A stretch of DNA of 64,000 nt from Phycomyces blakesleeanus NRRL 1555(-) (taxonomy: Eukaryota > Mucoromycota > Mucoromycetes > Mucorales > Phycomycetaceae): assembly GCF_001638985.1 (NCBI RefSeq), contig NW_017265136.1:1322726-1386725 (forward strand), read 5' to 3'. A program made the position numbers and the translations under genes. The notes beneath the pieces were generated by a model. It saw nothing but the letters and a program-made list of their open reading frames with translations. It was not told the origin of the DNA and ran no database searches. Shown one piece after another: positions 47,161 to 59,124 of this stretch. Within the stretch, counting starts at the first letter, position 1. The number at the start of each line of letters is the position of its first letter.

Positions 47161-48630
47161 TTTTGGTACGACTTGTAAACAAATTTGAGCCACTTTATAT
47201 TATTTTTGGGATTAAATGACATAAGTTCTTAGATGATTTACATTTTTTTGGCACTAAATCTTTTAGAAATTAACATGGATTAGATTAGTTATATATCTCT
47301 AGGCAACTACTACATTATTGATGATGAGCCCGAAGAACAAATAGAAAATGTAGCTTATCAATGCGGTAACATCAAAAAAGATAATTGACTTTTCAGTTAA
47401 TGAAACCACTAAAGTGAACACAGGTACGGAGATCGACTCAATTACCAACAAAAAAATATTGAAAGCTTTATCAATTGATGACGGTAAGAGAAAGTACAAG
47501 AAGTACACCCCGAGAAAGTCCGTCATTCTATACAGATAATACAAGACTAAAGAACTACTGTACCTAAAGCGGCAGTATGTTGCAATGTTCCAAAAAAAAA
47601 CACTTACACAATATTCAAGGAGTTTAACGCTAGCAACGATAATGTATTACTTGGATTTTCTCCGAAAGCGACAAACAGAGGGACAAAAAAGAAGCCTTGT
47701 CCTCAGCATACCTTTTTTTTTTTCATCCAATGCCTTTATAACAACAAATCTTCAACACTTGGATTAACTAAAAAAGCGCCTATCAAAGAATTTCCAGACC
47801 TGGATGATATTTCTATTCCTTCTCTGTGGAGACATGTAACAGCCGAGCATGCATTTTCTTTGAAAAGAGATACCGAGAGGACACTTTTTCTTCTTCATGA
47901 GATAGTAAGTAAATGAAGCAAAATAGGCGTTGATTTTCAAAAGAATTGTGTATTTGTAGATGAAGCTGGCTTTAATACGCACATAATAAGAGGTCGATCT
48001 TGGTATTAAGTAGAAGAGCTACTAAATGTCACCGTTCACAAACAAAGAGGTGTTAATATCAGTATTGTTGGATGCATAGCATATTTTGGAGCGGTCAATT
48101 TCTCAAATTTGATCCTTTTACAAAAGCGGACACACAAAATCTAGAGCAAGAGTACTCAAACCTTGCCACTAAGAAAAGGAAAGAAAAGCGAAAGTCCCAA
48201 AAAATGTTTCTTTACCGTAATGAATAATTGAATAATTCACTACTCTATATTTGTTGTTGATGATATCAATAAAAAAGACCAAACCTTTGTCCATCCCCTT
48301 ACTCTTCTTTTTTTTTTAATCCTATTGAAGATTGCTGGTAAAAAAATAAATAAATACTAATATCAAGAGGAGCCCACTTGATAAAGCAAGATACTCTGAC
48401 ATCTTGCCTTCTTTACATTGTCAATCAGTGACTGTCCAGAGTTTTGAAGGTTGGGTTGAGAATGCTGAGACGTCTTGGAATATGTGTAATGATAAAGAGT
48501 TAGAATTGAAGTAAATGTTACTCTTGCATGCCATTGTTACTTTGTGTAGTTCGTTCAAGATAGAAAATAAAAACATTTTGCCCTAAAAGTTTATTTCATT
48601 TGTCCCAAAAAAAAAATTCAACTGTACCAG
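47161..48630 (+). mobile_element. Decayed Tc1/mariner-type DNA transposon with degenerate terminal inverted repeats
   Basis: A candidate ~35-bp degenerate inverted repeat bounds the element. The left end (about 47200-47232) reads ATTATTTTTGGGATTAAATG then ACATAAGTTCTTAG; the reverse complement of about 48585-48616 reads ATTTTTTTTTTGGGACAAAT then GAAATAAACTTTTAG. A GGTAC also precedes both ends (47165 and reverse complement at about 48625). The transposase remnant lies between them. Outer limits are approximate because the ends have drifted. Confidence 0.55.
47300..48485 (+). pseudogene. Tc1/mariner-like (DDE) transposase pseudogene
   Basis: Frame-shifted and stop-interrupted forward reading gives, in family order: DDEPEEQIENVAYQCG; IPSLWRHVTAEHAFSLKRDT followed by ERTLFLLHEIVSK; the catalytic-strand block GVDFQKNCVFVDEAGFNTH containing the first Asp; RGRSW; HKQRGVNISIVGCIAYFGAV (strand near the second Asp); and NPIEDCW near the end, from the NPIExxW signature. 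Intact relatives run ~350 residues without breaks; here at least five stops or frame changes interrupt it, so it is dead. I did not reconstruct the intact reading frame. Confidence 0.8.
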
Positions 48631-49464
48631 TTAACTGAAATCCTGTAATACATGACGCTAATAAAATTCATCTTCATCTTCATCTTTACCATCATTACTG
48701 TTGCTATTATTTGTAGTGGAGATCAACCTTATCTGTTTCCACAACTAACAATTATTTTTTAATACATCATTTACTTACCCCCAATTTAGTACACCAAAAT
48801 GTAGTACGAAATTGACTATGTCCTTTCTTTTATATATATGTGTGTGTATATTCAATAGGACAGGTTGCGATTATCATTTTGTTTTCATACAGAATAGTTA
48901 TTACCGGTCAATGGAAGTACGTGGGCTGTATAGTATAATTCAAAATGAGTTGATTTTTGGTCACTATTGCGCTTACTACTACTACTATTTAAGTAGAACT
49001 ACATATATGTAACCCTATTAGTATCAATTAGTGTATTGATTCTAGATGGAACATTATTCAATATATTAATTAATGAATTACTATTATATATGTATAATAG
49101 ATAGTTAGATAGATATACACATTTATTATTCTTAATATTTTTTTCAAAAGGATAGAAAAATATAAAAAAGGGTGAAAAATACACATGTATTGTTAAGACA
49201 AAACGAGCGGTTTGTAATAATAGATAGATGCGGCCAAAATTAGTAAAGAAGCCGAAATCGTTACCAGGCGATTAAAAGGGAGAGAAGAAGAGGAATTAGA
49301 TGAGCTAAAAAGAAAATTGTTCCGGTCGAGGGATTTTCAGATAGAGAGAGAGAGAGAAAAGACGTACAACAGGTATAGGATTAGATTCAACTGTTGAAAT
49401 CAAATCAAGAGACAATATAATTAAAAAAGTTTTTTTTTAAAAGAAAATATATATATATGATTGC
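48631..49464. other. Intergenic, 3' flank of the flavoprotein gene
   Basis: AT-rich, no supported gene. A (GA)n tract occurs at 49342-49358 and a TTTTTTTTTAAAA tract near 49430-49444. Confidence 0.55.
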
Positions 49465-50912
49465 TTACCTTGAAGGAGGAGTTAAGTTCAGGGAAGCCCA
49501 GGATTTATCAATGAATAGAGTTTTTCCTTTTACCAGACTAGTGACACGGTCACCGACAGTAATGTTAAATATAGGAAGCATACCAGTTCCATGATACTGA
49601 AGCCAAGACCAGCAGTAATATATATATAAAGCAAGAATTGAATGTGAGAAAAAAACACACACAGATTCTTTTTTCTACTTTCTTCCCATTTACCTTTCCA
49701 TATGTGACAACCATCATATTGGGTCCAGATTTGTACTCCTTGGTAGGTTTCTTGCCTTCGAACAAGCTCTTAATGGTTTGAATAGCAACAGCAACGTGCG
49801 GTTCAGTACGGTAAGCCATCTTGGTCTCTTTGAGATCCGCAACATCACCCAAAACCAGGACGTGTTCCAGCCCAGCCTTATTTATCTGTAGGGTAGGCTT
49901 TACATCGATGTATCCTTCTTTAGAAACAGTATCAGGGAAACTAGATTTTACCCAGCCTGATTGGGGTTTGCTTCCATATGCGATCAGTACCAAATCAGCA
50001 TTGATAGTCTCTCCCTTTTCGGTCTTGATTGGCTCATCAGGGATAAAGGCCGTAGACAAGGGAGCAGACTCGGGTAGTATTACGCGGTCGTTGAGGATAA
50101 GGTTAACTTGAGATTCTTTGAAAAGGCTGAGCACCTTGTTTTTCGATTTTTGAGGCATAATATGGCCTCCCACGGATCCTCCGCTATGTACCAATGTAAT
50201 CTTCTTTTGTTTGGGACTGAACTTGTCACGGATTTCGCCCACCAATTCAACACCAACAGGTCCACCTCCGATAATTAGGATAGATTCTGCATTCGTGATT
50301 TGCTTACGAGCAGTTCTAATATAAGACAAACAATCTTCATAGTTGACAACTGGCATTTTGGAAGGAGCAGCATAGTCTGTACCACTTGCGATAATCTTTG
50401 TTTTTTTTTTAAAAGAAAAGAGTATTGATCAATTAGACTTTTTTAAAGATAATAATAACGATAATGATAGTAATTCTTATTTAATGTTGTTGTATTTACC
50501 AAATAAGCAAAGTCAATAGAAGTTCCGTAGTTTTTGACATCTTTATCCAAATAAAGCTTATGTTCTTCAAAACGAATGGCAGAGGCTTGTATTACTTGGT
50601 TACGCTTGTTTTTGAATAGATTGGTGTAAGGAACCAAGAGTCTTTCTTCGATTTCATCGACAGTTGAGCGAGGTCCGGCAATTGAATGGTAAAAGTGAGA
50701 TTTCTTTGTAAAGATAAGATATAAGTATTATGTTTTATTGTGTATAATATATAGTAAGTCAAAAGGATAATAGCTTCAGTTTATTTTATTACCTTTTCTA
50801 CCAAAATAATCGTGTATTTCTCTTTGGTTTTTTCTATGGTTGATTCCAAGGCAGTGGCCATTCTGACACCAGCAAAACCACCTCCAACAATTACAATATT
50901 CAAGTTTGTCAT
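49465..50912 (-). CDS. FAD-dependent oxidoreductase, AIFM2/FSP1 (AMID)-like
   Basis: Pyridine-nucleotide-disulphide-type flavoprotein. Animal AIFM2/FSP1 reduces ubiquinone with NAD(P)H at membranes; fungal relatives include AMID-like and NDH-2-like enzymes. Four exons (50793-50912, 50500-50703, 49694-50395, 49465-49596) sum to 385 residues, close to the family's ~370. Motifs: N-terminal FAD dinucleotide fold NLNIVIVGGGFAGVRMATAL; YTIILVEK; FYHSIAGPR; the NAD(P)H fold ESILIIGGGPVGVELVGEIR; DLVLIAYGSKPQSGW; and the second FAD motif HVLVLGDVADLKETKMAYR. The C-terminus ends NLTPPSR at an unspliced in-frame TAA, without a predicted transmembrane helix. There is no N-terminal myristoylation glycine after Met (MTNLN), unlike human FSP1, so membrane attachment would differ. 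Confidence 0.88.
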
Positions 50913-53828
50913 TCTATTCTATTCTATTATATGATTGATTTTGGGCTTATAAGAGTATTCTTTGGCTGTTTGGCTGTTTGATTGATTTTCTGTAAAATAA
51001 TGATGATGATAGCGAAGAGAGCTTGATAGGAGAAAAAAGCCTTTTATATAATCCGTGCAAGGAATAATAGTAATAACAATATGTATATGTATATATATAT
51101 ATAACTAATATCTGATAATGAAAACGGACACGGAATAATTATCACCGGGAATTGTCACTTGCTAGGCTGAGCAGAGGTATTCCAAATGTGGACATCAGTT
51201 TATTTAAATTGACTTTAGATAAAGATATTTTTTTATCCACAGGCCTTGAAGGTATGTCAATTAGTTACGTTGGTGTCAATATTATTGAAATATAAGCGTT
51301 TTGATAGATAGAAGACAGGAATCAAGCCAAACTTTACTTATATTTTATTACTTATTTTTGCTTTTCTTATATAGAATTTTAGATATCTCCACACATACCT
51401 TAAAGCCTTTTTCTTTTTTTTTAAAAAAAAAAGTATTACGTTTCTTTCCTTTTTTGGAATGTATCTGTAAAATGCAAATGAAGAACATAAGATAGCGTAC
51501 CAACTGTCAGCACTGACTAATTAGTTTAAGACTTATCATACAACCTTATTATGGGGAAATACACTCTTTCCGGAAATTATTGGTGCAAAAATAAAAATAA
51601 ATTTGGTGCAATTTTTTACCATTTCTCTGCTTAATTCATCTTTTTTGGTGCATTTGGTGCATTCCATTTTTGCACCAATAATTTCCGGAAAAGGTGTACA
51701 TTCTAGAACATTTGGGACCAATTGCGACATTTTCTTTTCAAAATAAATAAATAAATAAATAATCTTTATATCTAAATTTAGCCTTATATTAAAGGCTCTT
51801 TAAAGAAAGAAAGAAAGAAAATGCACTTTTGTACCTAAAACGGTCTTAAGATCTTTAAAAACTGAATCATACTCTTTACATCTTGAGAATATCTCAAGCT
51901 TTCATTTCTTCTTCTTTTGAGCTAGAAAATTCTCAGAGCTATTGGTGCTATATTATTCACAGTAATTTATGGTACTTTCGACCAAAATGACCCCAATGCA
52001 AGAACAATGACTCTGGTGTAGTAATCTGTTCTGATGAATAGGATAAATCATTTTCTTCTTCTTACAATCTACTTTACTTAAGCTTATCTACAAAATGTAA
52101 CACTTTTAATCGTCAATAATAAATAATATAATAAGAAAACCCATTTTAAGGGAAATTGCTTGGATTATTTGTATATGGTCTTTGCAAGTACCAAGCTCAC
52201 GTCCATTTTCTCCCTAGTAGCATAGTCGAGCATTGGTTTATAAGGCCAGTCCATATTATCCCTTATTCATTATACAACTACCATTTACATAGTAAAATAG
52301 AACCAAGTATACGTTTAATAATATAGTACAAATGCAAATCCCAATTCATACCGCACACATATTTTTATATAATTCTTATCATTTGATGGTCATAATAGAA
52401 TAGAAGCCTCATACAGACACATATACATTTATTCTAATTTATATATCTGACAAAGGTCCATCTGTAAAACGATTTTAATTTTGCAAATGAATTGCTGGGA
52501 TTAATAAAATAGCTACCTCAGAAAGAGTTGTCAGATCAAGATGCTTGTAAGCTTAGCTGTATCTATAAAGAGAATAATAATCATATACATTGGATGTTGT
52601 AACAGCTATTTTATTTTATATGTTTTATTTTAACAACCTCGAAATTACTTTAAGCTGTACCATTCTATAATGTTGATTTACAGTCAGATATATACATATT
52701 AGTGCTGTGCTTACAAGACTTGGGATAATCAGAGCTATAAACAGCTCAAACAAAACAAGTCTGTCTCTGAAAGCATTTAATAGGCATTATGTATTCCTCA
52801 GGTATTCACGAAGGGATAGGCCAATTGCCAATTTTTTTTAATAGTACCCCCTTTCTTTAATAGGTGTGTTTCTGTAGGCTCTTGCTTAGACATTTTGCTA
52901 TGTAAGGAACAATATAGATACATAGATACTTTAATTATCTTGATAGCCTTTTGGCATAAATAAAATATTGTTATTATATAAAGAAGATTTGAACCATAAA
53001 ATACGCCTTGTTTTATGTTTTACGATTTATCCCTCAATTCCTTAATTGTTCTAAATTTTACCTATAAAAGGCATCACTGAAATTTAGAAGAATTGTTAGA
53101 AAACGACATTAGAAAAAGTTTCCCTTTCTGCCCTGGTATTTTATACTTTTAATGCAGTAACCAACTCTTTGCAATCTTCCTTTTTACTTTCCGATATTTT
53201 AGTATTTCTATATAGCTTCTTAATGCACTTGTTCTTTTTACTGTTATCCCTCATTAATTGTGCGTATAGTTAGTAAGAAAATAAATCTTCCCCAGGAATA
53301 CCATCTCTCCTCTTTAGGAAGTATTACATTACTTGAACAGATATTTCTTCTTCTTATTTAAACCACCAAACAAAACCAATCTTAAACTCCACTCAATTTC
53401 ATTAAATCCCACTCCAAGCAAGCTTAACCTTTATGGATAATCTTTCATTTTGATGTATTATTATTATTATTATTACTTAGATAGTCAGGTATGTGAAAAA
53501 TGGTGACATCTATTGTCATTAAAGGGGTTCTTTATATTACGTTTATAAATCATATATTTCTCTCTTGTTGTTGTTACTCGATTATTCTTTTTTTGTATAG
53601 AAAAATAGATAGTCGGTTATGGACAGTCTTGGGTATTCTGTTTCAAGTTATTTGCAAAATCCTAAATTGTAAAAGTAAGTCAAGATAGAATAATAATATT
53701 AGTAATAGGATTAAGCCAAAGGAAATTCAAGACGAGTATATATGAATAAATAATTTCTGACATTGCATACGGTATCACAAAAAATAAAAGCAGATAGATA
53801 AACAGACAAACAAACAAAAGACTACCTT
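50913..53828. other. 2.9-kb gene-free region
   Basis: AT-rich DNA with one MITE (51560-51698, listed separately), a T9A10 tract (51414-51432) and scattered TA tracts. No coding region or structured RNA is supported. Confidence 0.6.
51560..51698. mobile_element. ~135-bp MITE with ~33-bp inverted repeats, TA-flanked
   Basis: The left end reads TACACTCTTT then CCGGAAATTATTGGTGCAAA; the reverse complement of the right end reads TACACCTTTT then the same CCGG... block, so the arms match over about 33 bp with two mismatches. TA at 51560-51561 and 51697-51698 fits a Tc1/mariner target duplication. The interior carries three more GGTGCA motifs and no ORF. It can fold into one long hairpin. Confidence 0.8.
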
Positions 53829-56490
53829 TCAGTACATAAGAGAATAATCATCAATATTGAAACTCTGAACTATTGCCTTATGATACACGTTGATTTGTGG
53901 CCACTTGAAGCTGTTTCTTCGTTTGCGTTGAATTAGGAAAAAATGGTCATTATCGAGAAAGATGATGATGGGTTCGATTTTGTCAGGAGATTTCTGAAAA
54001 GGAACAAATAGCGAATTTCCATATGATGTCTTTGTATCCCAATACACGGCGATGGATCGATTGAAAGCATCGGCGGCAATCTGAGGGTGGTCAGTTATGC
54101 CAAACCAGTGTTTGGAATCCAGTGGGGAGCTGGTATCTTTTAAGCATTGAACCATTGGATTCTCAAATGCTGATTCATCACCGCGTTCGATTCTCCCTTT
54201 GTAAAATGTGTCTTTGTGGTTCAAAAAGGTCGACAGCATTCTGGCTTTTACATCAGGCCACCGTGTTTCATCTTCATAAACCGACATGGCAATTGCCCGG
54301 TAGCCACAGTTTCCATCGGTTTGCGGGGAAAATACTTGGTTAACCTGACCCGATTTTATACCAAGTCTGTCGAGTTTGGCTAGTATTGTAAGAGGCGTAG
54401 GAGATTTGACTAGAGTTGGAGCCTCGACTAAAATTGGAGCCTCGGCTAGAGTTGGAGATTCGAGAAGTCTGTTATTTTTAAATGGTGTTTCATTTTTACC
54501 CACGATATCTTGCTCGATACTGAGAGAATGTCAAAAGAGATGAGCCAAATAATAATGATAAAAGCATTGTTATCACGAGCAAGTCGTTTGATGGGTAAAT
54601 TCTTACTTTGCTTTCTTTCGCCCAGTTTTTGTATTGTTTGTATTTTTTGGAAGCTTTGGAGCTTTCAATATTTCATCAAGTCGGTTTTCAACCTCACTAA
54701 GTTTTCGTTTGGGGCTTCGATTATGTCTTTTGGAAAGGTTGTTTGTTGATGAGCTGGATTTATTGTGCTTGGACGTTTCAATTGCTTGGATGAGGTTGTC
54801 AATGCTTTGTTGGATGTTATCTTGTTCTTGTTGTGTTGTATCGGTTACGTAGAGTTCAAATAACTTGGTGAGTTTACGGACAATAATACAAGCCGACTCC
54901 GAAAAACTTCTGGTACTTTCGGGTTCCTGAGCCGTGATGACATCGGAATGGTCTGTGCGCAAGTTTTTTTTTAGAAAATATTTACAAAATAGTAATTTGC
55001 AATCTCCAATCCATTGTGATACATATAGTAAGCCCAAGTAAATATTACCTTCGTTATCATATTCAACTATAATATCGCTCGCATCATCATTATTATTATC
55101 ATCCTATATATCAGCGTGGGTTGTTGATATATATATGTATTTAAGAAAAATAACAGCAATAAGTAAATTTAATACAGTCAAGCTGATATAAATAATTTGA
55201 CACATACTAATTTACTATTCTTTTTTCCTTCATGTTAACACACCCTATTTCTTTCTACTTATATATAGATATACATATATATGTATATGTATATGTATAT
55301 TCTTAATTAAACGCACCGGATTATTAAAAGTCTTGTCGACTTGCAAGGAAGTGTGAATACTCTCATATCTGTTGTAAGTATCGCTTACAATGTAAGGAAA
55401 CTTGTAAGAATACAGGCTCAACCAATTCTTCTTATCTACACGCCCCCTAGTGGTAGAAAGTGCAACAATGTAAGGATGGTAAACATATATCCCACTTTGC
55501 AATATAAAAAAAATGATATTGAAATGATATATACTCTTCCGCGAATGGTTTGGCTATGATGCCTTTGCTTTCACAATAGTTTTGAATAAATACGTTGTAG
55601 GCCATGATCTGCTCGTAAATATCTCCCTCTGTCTTGGGTTGATGAACATTATCAATGAGAGTGAATATCTTGGCCTTCAAAAGATGTTTGTCATACTCCT
55701 CAATGTCATTCTTGTGGATCAAGAAAACAGTGTGGGGACTAGCCCTCCATTTTCCAGTACTTGCATTTGCATTTGCACTTGTACCAATGCCAATATTAGT
55801 ATCAGTATCAGTTTCAATTTCAGGGACAGTAAGTCTGACAAAGAAATCGAGATTGTGTAGTGCTGAGATCAATGTAGAGAGCTCCTTGATCGTATCTTTC
55901 TTTGCAAAGTTTTGTTTGATGTTTTCAATATCTCTGAGAATAATATTTGTAAAGCCATTTTCTTGGAGGATTCTGAAGATTGTCGGAGCGTTGTCATTAT
56001 TCTCGAGGTGTTTATTAACAAGGGACAATGCTTCAGGGGTCAATTTACGATGCATGGCATATGCTTTTCGATCCTCTTCAATAGTGTGATTGTGTTCTGC
56101 TTCTCGCGATCGAACAGCAAGTCTTCCATGTCGGTCAACTGCAGCATATACAAAGCATTGGCAACCACACTTTCTGGATTTCTTTCTACGTACTCTCTCC
56201 TTTCCAGGTAAAGGGGTATCTTCTTTTCCGCTAGCTTGTACGGCCTCCTTCTCGGCTTTTCTTGTGTCACGGTATTCGCCTGCATGTTTGCAGATCATCT
56301 TAATGCGATTAGCTGTCGCAGAATGAGTAGTGAATGCAATGTTATGTTTTATTCCATATGCTTTTGCAGCTTCACGAACAGCTACAGTGGATGGAAATTC
56401 TTTCCCAACTATAAATAGGGTGTTGAACTCTGCAACAGCTTCGTCAGACAATCTTGAAGAATTATCGCTGAGGATGACAAGGTCGTTCAT
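53829..56490 (-). CDS. FAR1-type DNA-binding plus OTU cysteine protease protein (Mutator-like-element derived, transposase core absent)
   Basis: Five exons (55535-56490, 55317-55494, 55049-55103, 54607-54952, 53829-54519) join in frame to 741 residues. The N-terminus (residues ~20-140) is a FAR1/WRKY-GCM1-type zinc cluster: EFPSTVAVREAAKAYGI, then C67, H69, C108/C110/C112 in KSRKCGCQCFVYA, and H133/H135 in EAEHNHTIEED. A second conserved-looking block has AMHRKLTPEALSLVNKHL and ENGFTNIILRDIENIKQNF, typical of the region preceding MULE transposases. The C-terminus (~570-741) is an OTU domain with the catalytic DGNC (D580-C583) and a late His in LDNDHFFLIQ (H704). Between them is a 350-residue polar stretch without the MULE catalytic D-D-E block, SWIM finger or its flanks. 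It could be a domesticated protein or an internally deleted element that kept open frame. OTU and FAR1 calls are firm; deubiquitinase activity is inference. Confidence 0.82.
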
Positions 56491-59124
56491 GTTAGATGTA
56501 ACTGTCTGTTGTCGTTATTGTCGTCGTCGTCGTCGTCGTCGTCTTTGTTGTTGTTGAAGAAGAATGTATATAGACAGTGAATAATTTAAATTAATAGCTA
56601 AATATACAATGAATAAGAAAAATTAAATCAAATAAAAGCTTTTTAAAGGAGTTGTATGTATGTGAGTAAGTGGGTAAGTGAGTTAGTGAGTGAGTATATA
56701 TACATATGTGAGTGTATATATATGAGAGTGAATAAGTGTGCGCGTGGGTGTGTGCGAGTGTGAGAGTTTGTGAGTGTGTATATGGTATGTAGTGAAAAAT
56801 AGTCTTGATTTCAGAGCCAAACTTACATAGATATCTTTCAAGGGATAGAAAGCAAATGTATGACGTAGGCACGTAAAGCAGACTGTACACAAGAAAAAAA
56901 AAGGAAAAAGAAAAAAATTGCAAATAACCAACAAACAATCAGATTGTCTGACATTGAAAATGAGCACATACTTGACCAATAAAGTATACACAATGCCGAG
57001 CCCTCTTTTTTTTTTTTAAAAAAATGGTTTGATTTGTGCAATTCTATTGGGTCGATTACATATTAAAATGCTCGATTAAAAGAAAATTACACAAATAACT
57101 AGGTATTTATTTACCTTTTCACTTGTAAAAGGACACACCTTTTTTTCTATGGATACTCATTTATTTACTTAGAGCAAGCTGTAATAGATGCAATTGTTAC
57201 GATTGTGATCCAAAAGAGTTCGCATCAAGTAATTCTTGATAGAAAAAATCGCCATGTTTAAAAAGAAAAGGAGAAGGAAAAACAAAAGGAACGAATAGGT
57301 ACTCAGGATACAAATGCATATCCTCTAGCTCCAAATTGAACTTGGGTGTGTACTGAACGAAATAGCTTAAAGGCCAATCGCCTGTCAACCGATAAGAGAA
57401 CGTTTGATCCAGTCTTGATTTTGCCAATATCCAATTGTTGTTTTGATTGGTTTCTTCGATAAAAAAAAAGACGCACAGATACTATCATTTTCTTATTCTT
57501 ATTCTTATTCTTTTTAAGAAGCAATAATTATTAAAAGGCTTCTTTTTTTTTACTTCTTTATTTCTTAAGGGATACTCTAGGAATCCCATGATTATATTAT
57601 ATTATACTTTATTTATTTATTGATGGTGTTGGTATAAAACAAGACAAAAGAAACCAAGATCAATACGGCGTACAATAACATTTTTTTCTCGAGTAATACA
57701 AAGAATTAAGAGTACAAAAGGTACAAATTAGGAAGAAGACGTCTTAAAGATGATCGACTCAATCCTACACAACAAAAGAAAAAAAAGAGAGGGATAACAA
57801 TGATACGGACAGTTTTTTTTCTTGAATAAATAGTGTAACTTGACAATCCGGAGAGTCTGACCGTTGAACCAAAGATATATAAAGAAGGAGGGACTGAGAA
57901 ATCAAACCCGGCAGTTTTCCCGTAAATTATTGTGGAGTGGGTACGATAGCTTCTATAGAACAAGGCCACATTGTCTACTTCTTGTTTCACTTAGTTGTAG
58001 TGGTGTTGCCTCTGAGTATAAATCTGTTCAGTTAAGAATTGCTGTTTTTGCTCAAAGTAGCTAAAATATTTAGAGTTCCGATGTGTTCCAAAAAAAATAA
58101 TTGAGACAGAGACGGATCGTATTGAATGCGGAGACTTGACAGAAAACATCCATTGTGTTTAAGCAGCGTTACACTGAAAGAGCTGACTCATCGTACACCA
58201 ACCAAGAGGCTAGAATAAGGTCTATATTACATTCTCCGTTAGCACGACATCAAACAAAAGACATCTCTATATTGATTAATCTCAATATAAATATATATAT
58301 ATATATATTGTCTTTTATATATATACATATGCTAATAAACCAAGAGTTTGCTATCAAGTATCCGTTTATAGAGGACTGTAATATATTACGATTACTATTG
58401 ATATTCAAGGCTTTATTCTGATTGTACCTATTGTTTTCTAATTGTTAATCTATAGTGTTTTGGGGGGTAGGTACCTTTCCATTTTTGTGAGATGTCGATT
58501 TGGATTGATCTCCGAATGTCTGATGCCATACAATAAACATAGGCATTCAAATAGACGTGCATTTAGCAAGTTACCCGATTTACTTTTACCACACCCAATT
58601 GAACTACATTTGATACCAGAGTATACAATAAGTCGAGATGCTATTCCCAAAACATCACTTCATTTCAAATCGGATAATAATAGCAACAATAATTTTAATG
58701 TTTTGATGAAGAACAAGAAGTATAAATTTATTGAGAAAGATATGGATTTTGTGCAGTGTATAAGGAGTAATTGCAGTTGAGATACAGAAAGAAAGAAAAA
58801 AAAAGAAAGTGAAAAAGTGAGGAATAGGGATAGGTGAAAATAGGTAGAGTGCGAGTTAGTGAGTGAGTGAGTTAGTGAGTGAGAGTGAGAGTGTGAGTGT
58901 GAGTGTGAGTGTGAATGTGAATGTTGATTTTTTTGTGCGTGCAAAAGGTGGTAATCTAGTGACGTGCAATAAAGAAGAGGTTGATAAAGGAATAGTTATG
59001 AGATATGCGTAAACATGAGACAAAGTAGACGTGCATCAAGCAAAAAAGAAATAAAAAGAAAATAAAGAAAAACAAGTACAATGAGATGCATGAAGTTATG
59101 TATAGATGCTCCTCTGTCTAACCC
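56491..59124. other. 2.6-kb region with uncertain open frames
   Basis: Contains a (GTC)n tract just upstream of the FAR1-OTU start (56517-56545), GTGAGT-type tetra/hexamer repeats (56660-56780), a T12A7 tract (57006-57024) and (GTGAGT)n repeats (58852-58924). Minus-strand frame 57197-57427 and plus-strand frame 58442-58780 have protein-like composition, but no start/splice context or family match was found. Confidence 0.5.
58442..58780 (+). CDS. Hypothetical open frame, possibly a terminal exon or gene fragment
   Basis: A 112-codon frame beginning LGGRYLSIFVRCRFGLIS and ending FIEKDMDFVQCIRSNCS. Its amino-acid mix (Arg, His, Pro, Glu in balance) is unlike the Ile/Tyr/Phe/Lys-rich chance frames around it. 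An upstream piece (58155-58280) with RYTERADSSYTNQEARIRSI might belong to the same gene, but no clean splice pair joins them. Not recognised; may be a remnant. Confidence 0.25.
   Translation: MLIYSVLGGRYLSIFVRCRFGLISECLMPYNKHRHSNRRAFSKLPDLLLPHPIELHLIPEYTISRDAIPKTSLHFKSDNNSNNNFNVLMKNKKYKFIEKDMDFVQCIRSNCS

Noticed and set aside
49310..49464. An extra 3' exon of the AIFM2-like gene
   Set aside because: Splicing at 49460 to the CAACAG acceptor gives only one more codon then TGA; the unspliced frame already ends at TAA 49465.
56660..58924. GTGAGT/GTGAGTGA tandem repeats as a possible regulatory or CRISPR-like array
   Set aside because: Plain short tandem repeats without spacers; unit length and phase drift as in microsatellites.
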